64,000 nucleotides of DNA from Clostridia bacterium. Its GTDB lineage: Bacteria > Bacillota > Clostridia > CAKSNL01 > HGM11501. Location of the stretch: positions 62,001 to 126,000 of the forward strand of contig JAFQQJ010000011.1 in assembly GCA_017411325.1 (NCBI GenBank), given 5' to 3'. Both the position numbers and the translations under genes were made by a program. The notes beneath the pieces are model-generated. The model was not told where the DNA came from. It ran no database searches and was given only the letters and a program-made list of their open reading frames with translations. Position 1 is the first letter of the stretch. The number at the start of each line of letters is the position of its first letter. Positions 8,497-17,418 of this stretch are shown piece after piece.

Positions 8497-9102
8497 ATGT
8501 CAGAATTCAATAACTCAAAAACAAAAGAAAATTTAATGAAGGCCTTTGCAGGCGAATCCCAGGCAAGAAACCGCTATACCTTTGCCGCAAGTCAGGCAAA
8601 GCAGGCGAATCTTTATGTAATTTCAGCGGTGTTTGATTTTACCGCCTGCCAGGAAAAGGAGCACGCCGAAGTATTTTACAACTTCTTGAAGGACTTGAGC
8701 GGAGAAAACATTGAAATTGAAGGAACCTACCCTGTTGATATCCACGATTCTGTAATCAAGCTTCTTCGTGCCGCAAAGCACAACGAATATGAAGAGCACG
8801 ACGATGTTTATAAGTCCTTTGCGGAAACCGCACGGGAAGAAGGCTTCCCCCAGATTGCTGCAACCTTTTCCAATATTGCCGAAATTGAAAAAACTCACGG
8901 CGACCGTTTTTCCTACCTTGCAGACCTTATGGAGAAAAATCAGCTTTTCATTTCCGATGTTACATGCGACTGGGTTTGCTTAAATTGCGGAAATATCGTA
9001 TTTTCTAAGGAAGCCCCCGAAATCTGCCCCGTATGCAAGCACGATAAGGGCTATTATATCCGATTGGAATTAGCACCTTATACCTCCATTTCCTGCAAAT
9101 AA
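8497..9102 (+). CDS. Rubrerythrin
   Basis: Di-iron peroxidase of anaerobes: reduces hydrogen peroxide to water using electrons from a C-terminal rubredoxin-like centre. The ferritin-like domain carries the ligand motifs AGESQARNRY, CQEKEHAEVF, ETAREEG and IAEIEKTHGDR. The rubredoxin domain has the two CxxC pairs (CLNCG and CPVCK, near residues 165-185). At 201 aa the length is normal. ATG 8497 has AAAGGAGG just upstream, so the longer frame from 8446 is rejected. Monocistronic between two terminators; a TATAAT at 8449-8454 could be its -10 box. It supports an obligately anaerobic host. Confidence 0.96.
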   Translation: MSEFNNSKTKENLMKAFAGESQARNRYTFAASQAKQANLYVISAVFDFTACQEKEHAEVFYNFLKDLSGENIEIEGTYPVDIHDSVIKLLRAAKHNEYEEHDDVYKSFAETAREEGFPQIAATFSNIAEIEKTHGDRFSYLADLMEKNQLFISDVTCDWVCLNCGNIVFSKEAPEICPVCKHDKGYYIRLELAPYTSISCK

Positions 9103-9130
9103 AAAGATGAGGCAAAGCCTCATCTTTTTA
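9101..9130. terminator. Bidirectional terminator between rubrerythrin and the PHP gene
   Basis: Stem AAAGATGAGGC/GCCTCATCTTT with flanking A and T runs, between convergent genes. Confidence 0.88.
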
Positions 9131-9132
9131 TT

Positions 9133-10134
9133 TTACAACTCACCTATAAAATACGCCTGAGTGTTTGCCCGTCTTCCATTTTCGTCAATTACGTCAAGTC
9201 TTATGTATTCGTCCTTTTCCCTTATTTCAAACACCGCTTCCGTAAGAGGAGCATCTTTCGCATCGCATCTTGCCGACCTTCTGCCTCTGGTAGAAAGAGT
9301 GATTTTTGATGCAGGAGAGCACTTTATGTAAACCTTTCCGTCATCTATATAAAGCTCTTCAATTACGGGCCCTGTTGATGTATAAAAATCACCTTTAAGA
9401 AGGGCATTTATAATATTATCATACGTGAGGCTTTCGGCATTTACCATAAGGAAGGTGCCGAATGAATCGCTTAAAGGATTATCCTTGTTATGATTGTGAT
9501 TATCGTCACCGCTGGTTGCAAAAATTCTCTTTCCGTCCCTTAAAAAGTCGTCAAGCACATTTATATCGTATTCGTAAAGTCCCCCGTCGTTTACGCTGGT
9601 ATTGAAAATTTCAACGCCCCATAGTCCTTCATATCCGCCGTAGTCGCCATAGTTTTCAAGAGACCATCTCGGATGATTGTAGGCAACAAAAAAGCCCGCC
9701 TCGTTGGCCTTTTTAATAAGGTCGTTTATTCCGTCTTTTCCGTAAACTCTGTCATAATCGGTGTCATCCTTGTTTATCTTATTTCCTTTGGAAAAGTGGT
9801 CCAGCACCGAATTGTAGCATACAGAATAGTCATTATCCTGTTTTTTTGCATAGATGTTGAGGTGGCAGACCTTCATATTAAGATTAACCAATGTAGACTC
9901 TTTCGGAAACTCCTTTATGGCATATTCCGCGCTCGTTATGGTTAAAAACTCCTCATCGTCAAGATATGAATTGTTGTTTACGTGTTCGTGATCGGTTATG
10001 GCAAGAAAGCTGTAACCCTTTTCTTTATACATTTTTTTAAGCTCTTCCGGTGTAAAAGTGCCATCCGAAAGGGTGCTGTGGCAATGCATATTTCCCTTGT
10101 AGAAGTTTTTATTTTTATCAAGCAATACTTTCAT
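9133..10134 (-). CDS. PHP-domain metallophosphoesterase
   Basis: A 333-residue cytoplasmic protein of the polymerase-and-histidinol-phosphatase (PHP) superfamily. The metal-site motifs are in order: MHCHSTLSDG (near residue 17), LAITDHEH (near 45), YNHPRW (near 150) and TSGDDNH (near 205). The last 100 residues form a separate beta-rich domain. PHP proteins hydrolyse phosphoesters with a trinuclear metal site; the substrate here is unknown. It is the last gene of a five-gene operon (GH43-like, phosphoesterase, FAD oxidoreductase, MATE, PHP) and overlaps the MATE gene by 17 bp. A second, unrelated-looking PHP protein is at 15.9-16.7 kb. Confidence 0.86.
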   Translation of the reverse strand: MKVLLDKNKNFYKGNMHCHSTLSDGTFTPEELKKMYKEKGYSFLAITDHEHVNNNSYLDDEEFLTITSAEYAIKEFPKESTLVNLNMKVCHLNIYAKKQDNDYSVCYNSVLDHFSKGNKINKDDTDYDRVYGKDGINDLIKKANEAGFFVAYNHPRWSLENYGDYGGYEGLWGVEIFNTSVNDGGLYEYDINVLDDFLRDGKRIFATSGDDNHNHNKDNPLSDSFGTFLMVNAESLTYDNIINALLKGDFYTSTGPVIEELYIDDGKVYIKCSPASKITLSTRGRRSARCDAKDAPLTEAVFEIREKDEYIRLDVIDENGRRANTQAYFIGEL

Positions 10135-11488
10135 TTTTATGAGCCCTTTCTTCTTTTGATAGATTTTTAAGATAGTTTACTAAAAGCGGAATTGCAAATG
10201 CAAAGGTCAGAAAATCCGTGATGCACTGAGAAAGCTGAAGGCCCGTAAGACCGAAGACTCCGTCTAAAATCCATATGCAGGGAATCAAGAAAAGTCCCTG
10301 TCTTGCCGATGCCATAAAGGATGCAGAAACCGTCTTTCCCGTTGACTGGAAAAGCATATTGCACATTACGATAACCGAATTAAGCGGAAATGCCACAGAA
10401 TATGCCTTTAAGGTAAATGAGCCGATTTTTATAACCTCGGCATCGTCTCTGAAAGCCGCCACTATTTCTTCAGAGAAGAAAAAGCCGATTGCCGATATTA
10501 TTATAAGAAAGCCCAATGACGCTTTCACGCAAAACCAAAAGGATTTTTTTACACGGTCAAAACGCCTTGCACCGTAATTCAAGCTTACAACAGGCTGGAA
10601 TCCCTGTCCAAATCCTATGAGAGCCGAATTTGCAAACATTGAAACTCTGGAAACAATTCCTATTGCCGCAATTACCGCATCGTTATATGCACCTGCCGCG
10701 TGATTAAGTATCATAGTTGATATGCTGGCAAGCCCCTGCCTTAACAGTGAGGGTAAACCGCATTTGAATATTTCCTTCTGATAGTAAAAATCAATCCTGA
10801 AGTTTTTAATCGAAAGCTTTATGGCACTTCCCTTGCTCATACCGACCAGCAAGAGCAGAAAGCTTATAATCTGGCTTATTAAGGTTGCGATAGCCGCACC
10901 CTTTACGCCCATACCACAGCGGAATATAAGTATCGGGTCAAGCGCCACGTTTATAACAGCACCGGTTACAATTCCCACCATTGCGTAAACTGCGCTTCCC
11001 TGATAGCGAAGCTGATTGTTTAATACAAACGATGCCATCATAAAAGGTGCTCCGAATAAAATAATACGCATATAGCTTATTACTTCATCGATAATGGTAG
11101 GCGTTGCACCAAGCATTTTTGCAAGAGCAGGTGCAAATATAAGCCCTGTAACGCAAAGGATGATTCCCACAAATACCGCAGAGAAAAATCCCGTTGATGC
11201 CACATAAGATACCTCGTCATAATTTCTTTTTCCAAGCTCTCTTGAAATAATGTTTCCTGAGCCATGACCGAAATAAAAACCAAGAGCCTGAATTACTGCC
11301 ATAAGGGAAAATACAACTGCAACCGCCGCTGTCGCTTCCGTGGACAGCTTTCCTACGAAAAAGCTGTCCGCCATATTGTAAAACGCCGTAACAAGCATAC
11401 TTATTATGGTGGGTACTGCAAGGCGCAATATAAGAGGCTCCACAGGAGTTTCGGTCATCATTTTATACTTTTTTTCGTTTGCATCCAT
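10118..11488 (-). CDS. MATE-family multidrug/toxin efflux transporter
   Basis: A 456-residue polytopic membrane protein with about 12 hydrophobic segments in two homologous halves. The N-terminal PVEPLILRLAVPTIISMLV and FYNMADSFFVGKLS blocks are characteristic of the MATE (MatE) family, as is QGFQPVVSLNYGARR in the second half. Such pumps exchange cations for organic solutes. Inside this catabolic-looking operon it may export a by-product or act on a sugar derivative, but that is inference from context. It lies 18 bp after the FAD oxidoreductase gene and overlaps the PHP gene by 17 bp. Confidence 0.92.
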   Translation of the reverse strand: MDANEKKYKMMTETPVEPLILRLAVPTIISMLVTAFYNMADSFFVGKLSTEATAAVAVVFSLMAVIQALGFYFGHGSGNIISRELGKRNYDEVSYVASTGFFSAVFVGIILCVTGLIFAPALAKMLGATPTIIDEVISYMRIILFGAPFMMASFVLNNQLRYQGSAVYAMVGIVTGAVINVALDPILIFRCGMGVKGAAIATLISQIISFLLLLVGMSKGSAIKLSIKNFRIDFYYQKEIFKCGLPSLLRQGLASISTMILNHAAGAYNDAVIAAIGIVSRVSMFANSALIGFGQGFQPVVSLNYGARRFDRVKKSFWFCVKASLGFLIIISAIGFFFSEEIVAAFRDDAEVIKIGSFTLKAYSVAFPLNSVIVMCNMLFQSTGKTVSASFMASARQGLFLIPCIWILDGVFGLTGLQLSQCITDFLTFAFAIPLLVNYLKNLSKEERAHKNESIA

Positions 11489-11506
11489 CTTTTCACTTCC
11501 GATTTA

Positions 11507-12787
11507 TTACATATGTCCGCCGTCAATCTCCACCGCATTTTTTCCGTGAATAACAACGGTTTTATCCTCCGGCACATATTCGTCGGGGAAATGAACCATA
11601 ATATCATCGTTTTCAAGCTTTTTCTGAAGATTAGTTATATTAACGTCCGCTGCATTAACCTTATCTCTTAATGCCATACACGCCGTATGTGCCGCCGCCT
11701 GACCTGTGATAATCGCAGGCGGAATAACTCTTAAAACGTCCCAGCCGTAGCCTTCACCTGATGCTGACCTTCCCGCTGTCAGCATATTGGGATAGTCCTT
11801 TCTTGTTATGCATCTTAAGGGCACTTCAAAAAGGTGATCTCTGTGCTCAAAGTCGTTTATGGCACAGATTGAGTCATCAAAATGCTTATATGCATCGCTT
11901 ACCTTTAAGGCGTAATCACCGTCAAGACGGCAGGTGGTACGAAACTGCGGCATAAAAGGAAGGTGAGTTATTTCACGGGCAAAACGGTCTGTTCCCTTTA
12001 ATCTCTTAAGCACTAAAAGCTGATTTCTTACAAGATAGTCCGTTACCTCTTCAACCGTAAGACCTGACCACTTGGGAACGTTTTCGGGCTGATTGTCGCC
12101 GAAAAGGTTTACACCGCCTCCCGAAATCCCCGTAAAGGCGCGATAAATATTTTTTTCCTTTACAGCCCTTTCGCAGGATTCAAGAGTTATCATTTTCGCC
12201 ATATATGTGAAGAAATTTTCGCCCGGAACAACCGGAACTCCGCCGTGACGGAGCACGTCACAGTCCCCCGTTACGTCGATTAACATCTTACATCCGTAAT
12301 ACTCTGTGCCCGATTTGCTTTCCGTAATAACACCCTTGCATGTTTTGCCCTCCATAACAGGCTCGCATGCGATACAGTCAAAGAGAATGTCCGCACCGGA
12401 TTTAACGATTTCTTCAGTAAGCTGAAGGGCGAAAATATCGGGAGAAAACCTCTGGATATATCTTACGTTTGTGGGCTCTTTCGGTTCACCGTTTTTCCAT
12501 TCTTCGGGAATTGTATCAAAGCCCACCTCTGCGCTGAGGCGCACCCATTTTTCACATAAGCCGAATATAATCTGCTTACCGCGTCCGTTACACATAGGCA
12601 CAAAAAGATTTATGAGTCCAAGCGTTGCAAGACCGCCAAGGATATTTGACTTTTCCAAAATCAGAACAGAATGACCTTCGCCTGCCGCAGTAACCGCCGC
12701 CGCAACACCTGCGACACCGCCGCCGCAGACAATAACGTCATACTGCTTTTTCATTGTAAGTTTTTTGGTTAATGTAATAGTATCCAT
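11507..12787 (-). CDS. FAD-dependent oxidoreductase (FAD_oxidored family)
   Basis: A 426-residue flavoprotein. The Rossmann dinucleotide motif YDVIVCGGGVAGVAAAVTAA lies at about residues 16-35, followed by NILGGLATLGLINLFV, and the C-terminal FAD contact is in MLTAGRSASGEGYGWDVLR. The GGLAT signature and overall pattern fit PF12831, proteins often encoded beside carbohydrate-degradation genes; no substrate is established for this type. ATG 12787 has AAGGAG upstream. It lies 13 bp after the phosphoesterase gene in the 14.8-9.1 kb operon. A paralogue occurs at 23.3-24.6 kb in another regulated locus. Confidence 0.85.
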   Translation of the reverse strand: MDTITLTKKLTMKKQYDVIVCGGGVAGVAAAVTAAGEGHSVLILEKSNILGGLATLGLINLFVPMCNGRGKQIIFGLCEKWVRLSAEVGFDTIPEEWKNGEPKEPTNVRYIQRFSPDIFALQLTEEIVKSGADILFDCIACEPVMEGKTCKGVITESKSGTEYYGCKMLIDVTGDCDVLRHGGVPVVPGENFFTYMAKMITLESCERAVKEKNIYRAFTGISGGGVNLFGDNQPENVPKWSGLTVEEVTDYLVRNQLLVLKRLKGTDRFAREITHLPFMPQFRTTCRLDGDYALKVSDAYKHFDDSICAINDFEHRDHLFEVPLRCITRKDYPNMLTAGRSASGEGYGWDVLRVIPPAIITGQAAAHTACMALRDKVNAADVNITNLQKKLENDDIMVHFPDEYVPEDKTVVIHGKNAVEIDGGHM

Positions 12788-12800
12788 ATCTTTTCTCCTT

Positions 12801-13835
12801 TTATGCTTCGGAAATTATCTTCTTATTTACATAGTCAAAGCAAAGTGCAGTTTTCTTTCTCATATAGTGGTCAACATCTGCACCGATTCTTATTATCTTT
12901 AAGAGCCCAAGCTCCGTATCGATACCGACCACATTAAAGCAGTCATAGCTCTTTGTGCCCTTTATTCTTTCCATATCGCCGTGGGCAGACCAGTATGTGC
13001 CGTTTTGCACAACCACGTTAAGCACGCCCTTGTCGGTAAGGCCGAACTCGTCATAGTGCTCGTGTCCCGCAAAGTTGCATATGAAGTTTCCGCCGTTTTC
13101 GATGAATTCTAAAATTATATCCTCATACAAAACTCTTCCTCTGTGGTCAAAGTCATAAGCGGTTCTGGAGCGTTCATAGGCTTTATGAATAGCTCTGTAA
13201 TCATCTAAAGATGTATATTTTGTTCCGAAGTTTTCTTCGATATATCCCGTTCTTTCGTGCTGTGCGGTAAATACGTGAAGTCCCTTTTCCAATGCATCTG
13301 AAAGAACTCCGCGAAGCCATACCCTTGTCTCCCATGTGTCATAATAATCATCAAGTGCAATCATTCTTATGTTGGATTCTGAAAAATCCTTATAATAGCT
13401 CATGGAATGAGGAATATCCATAAAATTAACATCCCAGTTTTCTATATGATTGAACAAAAGCTTATATACGCTTTCCTTTTCAGCCAAGTGCCAGGGATAG
13501 TCTCCGGGGAAGCAATCGTGATTTCCGTTGGTCTGATAAATTACTTTCTCGCACCTTTCTCCCTCCACGTAAAGATCCTTATATACAGTCTGATCGCCTC
13601 CGCAGTAGTCGCCGGTGTGAAGAACGAAGCCTATATAATCCTTGTAATAGTTCACATATTCAACCATTCTGTTCCAGTTATCGCAAACCGCATGCATATC
13701 CGATGCGTGAACAAAGGTAAGAGGCATATACTTATCCCCAAAAACCTTTCCGAAATTCATTCTCGATCTTTCTTTTCCCGCCTGAAGCACAAACTGCTCT
13801 GATTCTTTATTTAATTCGATAATATTATCCGTCAT
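12801..13835 (-). CDS. Calcineurin-like metallophosphoesterase
   Basis: A 344-residue phosphoesterase. The five metallophosphoesterase motifs are recognisable in order: VHASDMHA, HTGDYCGGD, TNGNHDCFPGD, TAQHERTGY and CNFAGHEHYDE, so the dimetal site looks complete. No signal peptide, so cytoplasmic; substrate unknown. ATG 13835 is supported by GGAGGAG upstream and by a 4-bp ATGA overlap with the stop of the preceding GH43-like gene (translational coupling). The longer frame from 13856 lacks such support. Second gene of the five-gene operon. Confidence 0.9.
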   Translation of the reverse strand: MTDNIIELNKESEQFVLQAGKERSRMNFGKVFGDKYMPLTFVHASDMHAVCDNWNRMVEYVNYYKDYIGFVLHTGDYCGGDQTVYKDLYVEGERCEKVIYQTNGNHDCFPGDYPWHLAEKESVYKLLFNHIENWDVNFMDIPHSMSYYKDFSESNIRMIALDDYYDTWETRVWLRGVLSDALEKGLHVFTAQHERTGYIEENFGTKYTSLDDYRAIHKAYERSRTAYDFDHRGRVLYEDIILEFIENGGNFICNFAGHEHYDEFGLTDKGVLNVVVQNGTYWSAHGDMERIKGTKSYDCFNVVGIDTELGLLKIIRIGADVDHYMRKKTALCFDYVNKKIISEA

Positions 13836-14827
13836 AAAATCTCCTCCAAAAACCATTCTTTTTTGTACTCAAGAGATATTGTTTCATCGTCATTGAATAT
13901 AACAGGAAGCCACACATAAGAGCACTCAAGGAAATTTTCTGTGTTGTGGCGTTCAAACATCATAATATATTTATCCTCTGTCCCCTCAATTTTGAACGCA
14001 TATGTACTTTGGGTATTAAAGGTTGTTTTCGTATCGTCTCCTATGCAGGGATCGCCTATACATTCCCAGTCCTGCATAAGGTTATCAGTTCTGAAGGCTT
14101 TTGCCTGATTGAAATTCCAGCCCGTAAGGTCGGATGTAACAATATAGTATTTACCCTTACGATAAACTATGGCAGGTGCTTCTCGCCAGTATGCCGCATC
14201 AATTCTTGCATATTCGTCTGTGCAGGAAAGATAGTCCTCCGACAGCTTCACTGCATAAAGACATCTGTCCTCTTTTCCGTTTTCTATAACATGGCGGTCA
14301 TAAATGTAATACGCCGTTCCGTCCTCGCACTTATATAAGGTGTTATCGCGGACAAACTTTCCGTCTAAGGGACGGCAAGTTCCGAGCCACTTATATTCCC
14401 CGTTCACCTTGTCGCAAACCGCAACGCCCGCTTCGGCTGTGCCGGGAGCAGTTCCGTGGTCACCGGGGTAAGCCACATAGTGACACCACATAACATACTG
14501 TTTTGTTTTTTCGTTATATATAATCTTCGGTCTTTCAAGGCGCATAGGTGCTTTAAGATCCCCCTTTGCATCCACGGATACCGGAAGAATAACGCCTTCA
14601 TATTTCCAGTTTAATAAATCCTCAGATTCATACATAACAACGCCCACAACCGTGGCAGCTCCGCCTTCTCCCTTTCCCGCCATGGGCTTTGCCTGAAGAG
14701 CCTGACCGTACCAGTGATATTTGCCTTCTGCAAATATCACCCCTCCGTCGCTTGAGTTTATTATATTACCGTCGGTATCGTACCACTGCACAAATTCCGT
14801 TATTTCACCGTGTTTAAAGCTTTCCAT
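13832..14827 (-). CDS. GH43-like five-bladed beta-propeller protein
   Basis: A 331-residue protein whose N-terminus (FVQWYDTDGNIINSSDGG, then EGKYHWYGQ) resembles the GH43 subgroup around exo-beta-1,3-galactanases, where WxDTxGxxIxAHGGG and YYWYG are conserved. Here the usual His-Gly pair is replaced by SSDGG, so catalytic status is uncertain. Blades recur (MRLERPKIIYNEKTKQYVMW; YWREAPAIVYRKGKYYIVTS). No signal peptide is visible, implying an intracellular role on imported oligosaccharides. First gene of a five-gene operon, with a consensus promoter and a twin direct repeat upstream. Confidence 0.75.
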   Translation of the reverse strand: MESFKHGEITEFVQWYDTDGNIINSSDGGVIFAEGKYHWYGQALQAKPMAGKGEGGAATVVGVVMYESEDLLNWKYEGVILPVSVDAKGDLKAPMRLERPKIIYNEKTKQYVMWCHYVAYPGDHGTAPGTAEAGVAVCDKVNGEYKWLGTCRPLDGKFVRDNTLYKCEDGTAYYIYDRHVIENGKEDRCLYAVKLSEDYLSCTDEYARIDAAYWREAPAIVYRKGKYYIVTSDLTGWNFNQAKAFRTDNLMQDWECIGDPCIGDDTKTTFNTQSTYAFKIEGTEDKYIMMFERHNTENFLECSYVWLPVIFNDDETISLEYKKEWFLEEIL

Positions 14828-14876
14828 AAAAATGCTCCTTTATATAAATTCTCTTAACCTGCCATTTTATAACAAT

Positions 14877-14905
14877 ATTATACCACTCAGAAAAGTCTCC
14901 GTCAA
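14877..14905 (-). promoter_or_regulatory. Sigma-A promoter of the GH43-like/phosphoesterase/FAD/MATE/PHP operon
   Basis: Minus-strand TTGACG (14900-14905), 17-bp spacer, TATAAT (14877-14882). Confidence 0.82.
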
Positions 14906-14913
14906 TATGAAAT

Positions 14914-14942
14914 AGTTGCTATACAAAGGACAAAGTTGCTAT
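14914..14942 (-). promoter_or_regulatory. Twin AraC-type half-sites upstream of the operon promoter
   Basis: Minus-strand direct repeats ATAGCAACT at 14934-14942 and 14914-14922, exactly 20 bp apart, ending 9 bp before the -35 box. Each reads TAGC, 7 bases, then TCC or TCA. That resembles the A-box/B-box layout of AraC half-sites in tandem (known for araI, 21-bp period). An AraC-type activator, possibly the one at 3.3-4.2 kb, is inferred. Confidence 0.55.
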
Positions 14943-14957
14943 TTTTCCTCCAAAACA

Positions 14958-14985
14958 CAAAGCCCCGGAAAAATTCCGGGGACTT
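14958..14985 (-). terminator. Terminator-like hairpin after the C39-like lipoprotein gene
   Basis: Stem AAGTCCCCGGAA/TTCCGGGGCTT on the minus strand. The U tract is weak. Confidence 0.6.
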
Positions 14986-14996
14986 GCATTCTTTAA

Positions 14997-15908
14997 TTAT
15001 TTACTTATCACATAAAAACCTTTTTTACTTTCGCTGAATATAAGCTCGGTGTCCCATTCTTCCAGGGTTCTCGTTATGCTTGCAGGGTCCAAAACAGATA
15101 CCTTTCCGTCTTTTTCGGAAATCAAAACTATAAAATGTCCGTTATCCGTAAAATGCCCTTTTTTCATACTCGTGACAATGACACTTCCCTCTTTGAAAAG
15201 ACTTTTGAAGGTTTCAAAGTCACTTGTAAAAACCTCCCTGCCCTTTAAACCAACGACAGGCGGATATGCACTCATAAGAGTCCATTTTGTGCCGGAGCCG
15301 GGAACATAAAGGTCGTTTTCAAGTGTCCAATCTATAACCTCAGAAAGTGTTGTCCGCTCTTCTTTTGCCACATAGTTTATTGCTATAGCAAGGGCTATGG
15401 GCCCGCATCCCGATCTTGCAACAGAGGATGTCCCGTAGGGCTCACTCAGAAACTCCGGATTGTTTTGCGATATATAAAAACCCCCGCTTTTTTCATCCAC
15501 CGACGGATGTGTAATTCCCATAAGATTGCGGTCAAGCATATTATGCTTTTTCATACTTCCGCATTCCATTATAAGGTCGCGGTTATCCTTTTTGACAAGA
15601 CAAACCACGCCGTCATACTCTTTTTTAGAAAAAGCCATTCCCATAAAGCTTTCAACATCAGTTCCGCTCAGTTCATTTATTTCCTTTTCCGCCATAACGC
15701 TCATATAAAAGCTTATCTCTTCTTCGTTATAGCTTTTTTCATCAATGACATATATTTTTCCTTCAGCCAGGGATAAGCTTTTGGTTGCCTCATCAACCAG
15801 TGTTCTGAAACGGGTTGTTGTAATTTCTTCCGTATTTTTGCCGCATCCCGAAAGTAATATGCAAAAGACCGTTATAAGTAAAAATCCGATTGAAGCCGCT
15901 TTTTTCAT
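14997..15908 (-). CDS. Lipoprotein with C39-like cysteine peptidase domain
   Basis: A 303-residue lipoprotein: signal sequence with lipobox ILLSGC (Cys at about residue 22), so anchored on the outer face of the membrane. The C-terminal half has the Peptidase_C39_2 pattern. The putative nucleophile Cys is in ARSGCGPIALAIAINY (near 167), the His in TDNGHFIVLISEK (near 258) and an Asp/Asn-type residue in VLDPASITR. The N-terminal 130 residues match nothing I recognise. The target could be a peptide, bacteriocin leader or wall peptide. It overlaps the upstream PHP gene by 4 bp and closes a four-gene operon (deacetylase, EEP, PHP, lipoprotein). Confidence 0.75.
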   Translation of the reverse strand: MKKAASIGFLLITVFCILLSGCGKNTEEITTTRFRTLVDEATKSLSLAEGKIYVIDEKSYNEEEISFYMSVMAEKEINELSGTDVESFMGMAFSKKEYDGVVCLVKKDNRDLIMECGSMKKHNMLDRNLMGITHPSVDEKSGGFYISQNNPEFLSEPYGTSSVARSGCGPIALAIAINYVAKEERTTLSEVIDWTLENDLYVPGSGTKWTLMSAYPPVVGLKGREVFTSDFETFKSLFKEGSVIVTSMKKGHFTDNGHFIVLISEKDGKVSVLDPASITRTLEEWDTELIFSESKKGFYVISK

Positions 15909-16702
15909 ATATTTACCATATCCGTATCTTCCAGATTCAGATATTCTATCGCCCTTTCAAAAAGCTCCTTTGAAGCAGCAAGCCCTTCCGGATTATGAGC
16001 ATCGCTTCCGAAATAGAATTTGCACCCTTCTTCCTTTGCTATGCGGTAAGGCTTAAGCATAATGTCCGCATCATCTTCGGTGAAATTCATACCGTCGCGG
16101 TTAAGCTCAATTCCTGCCCCTTTTTCAGCAACACGTCTGAAGGTTTCCCTCATTTCATCTTCGGGAATTGCTTCTATAAATTTAAGAAGATTGCTTCTTT
16201 CAGGTTCAATCAATGCCGTTGTAAGATGGGCAAAGCCCACCTTGTGAAAGGGCAAATCCATTTTAAGTACATCATTTATTCTCTTAAGCCAGATATTTAC
16301 CTTTTTTTCGGTTGTTAAAAGGTCTTCCTCCGCCACCGTAAGGCTTCGCATATGAAAATGCGTGGTGGGAATTACGATAAAATCAAATTCGTCATATTTC
16401 TCCTTTGAAACGGCAACGGTGGAAAACTTGTCCATTTCCGTTTCACAGCCGAATAAAAAGCGGACACCTTCAGCCTGCGGCAAAGGCTTAATCTTGCTTA
16501 TATGAGGAAAATTCTGCACTGTATAAAAATCGTGCCATGCCCCGGAAACAGCTTCATCCCAGAAGTGGTCTGTTATGCAGATTGTATCAAGTCCGTTATC
16601 AATGGCATATTTTAATATATTTTCCTTTGTCTGTTCCTCTCTCCCCGAGCAAAGGGAAAGCTTTGAATGTATATGCAGATCGTGATTGAATTTTGCTTTC
16701 AC
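15905..16702 (-). CDS. PHP-domain hydrolase, histidinol-phosphatase-like
   Basis: A 265-residue PHP protein. Metal-ligand motifs: NHDLHIHSKLSLCSG (near residue 7), TICITDHFWDEA (near 42), FGCETEMD (near 85), IVIPTTHFHMRS (near 112) and FYFGSDAHNPEG (near 233). The pattern resembles HisK-type histidinol phosphatases, but no other his genes are nearby, so a different phosphoester is likely. It lies 12 bp after the EEP gene and overlaps the lipoprotein gene by 4 bp. Confidence 0.85.
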   Translation of the reverse strand: MKAKFNHDLHIHSKLSLCSGREEQTKENILKYAIDNGLDTICITDHFWDEAVSGAWHDFYTVQNFPHISKIKPLPQAEGVRFLFGCETEMDKFSTVAVSKEKYDEFDFIVIPTTHFHMRSLTVAEEDLLTTEKKVNIWLKRINDVLKMDLPFHKVGFAHLTTALIEPERSNLLKFIEAIPEDEMRETFRRVAEKGAGIELNRDGMNFTEDDADIMLKPYRIAKEEGCKFYFGSDAHNPEGLAASKELFERAIEYLNLEDTDMVNI

Positions 16703-16714
16703 AAAAACACCTTC

Positions 16715-17410
16715 TTAAAATTCTATCTCCGCAGTATGCGGTCTGTGGTCCGATGCGATTATGGCAGGAATGTCCGCCGATATAACCTTAATATCCCGAC
16801 TTACGAATATGTAGTCAATCTTTATCCTCGGTTCATCCGAAGGGAAGCTTAAAAGAGGAGCAGAAAAAGCATCGGCAGTATCAGTCATACGCTCTTTTAT
16901 GGGTGTTAAAAACTCATCATCCGGAGTCACATTAAAGTCTCCCATAAGGATACATTTTTCGTTTTCCAGGTTCTCTAAAACCGTTTTAACGGCGTTTTCC
17001 TTTTCGTCATCATTAAGTCCGAAATGAGTTACCAAAACGGTGATGCCGCCCTCCAACGTAATTTTAAGAATACATCTTGTCTCGTGAGTAGGTGTCTTTT
17101 CTCCGACAGAATCGGGAATCATAATTTTTTCCCACTCCACAACGGGAATATTGGATAAAAAGCCGTTTCCGTAGGGGTTTTCTCCCCCAACCATAATAGC
17201 ATCTCCAAAGCCGTAATACTTCATTCCCGTAAGAGAGGATAAAATTTCAACCTGCTTTTCGTATTCTATGTTCGTTCCCTTTCCTCTCATTTCGTTAAGT
17301 CCCACAAAGTCAGCTCCGCTGTCTCTTATCACTTTTGCCATTGCTTCAAAGTCAATTTTCCTTGTAATGTAATTCTGACAATGCTGGGTATTGAATGTCA
17401 TTATTTTCAT
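16715..17410 (-). CDS. Endonuclease/exonuclease/phosphatase (EEP) family protein
   Basis: A 231-residue Mg-dependent phosphoesterase of the EEP (DNase I-like) fold. Family motifs: KIMTFNTQHC at the start, VGLNEMRGKG (Glu metal ligand, near 42), LVTHFGLND (near 140), LMGDFNVTPDD (near 165), IKIDYIFVS and SDHRPH at the end. Members cleave nucleic acids, sphingolipids or inositol phosphates. With no signal peptide it acts in the cytoplasm. Start chosen at 17410 because GAGGTG lies just before it. An ATG at 17422 overlaps the upstream stop (ATGA) and is the alternative. Second gene of the deacetylase operon. Confidence 0.87.
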   Translation of the reverse strand: MKIMTFNTQHCQNYITRKIDFEAMAKVIRDSGADFVGLNEMRGKGTNIEYEKQVEILSSLTGMKYYGFGDAIMVGGENPYGNGFLSNIPVVEWEKIMIPDSVGEKTPTHETRCILKITLEGGITVLVTHFGLNDDEKENAVKTVLENLENEKCILMGDFNVTPDDEFLTPIKERMTDTADAFSAPLLSFPSDEPRIKIDYIFVSRDIKVISADIPAIIASDHRPHTAEIEF

Positions 17411-17418
17411 AGTGCACC

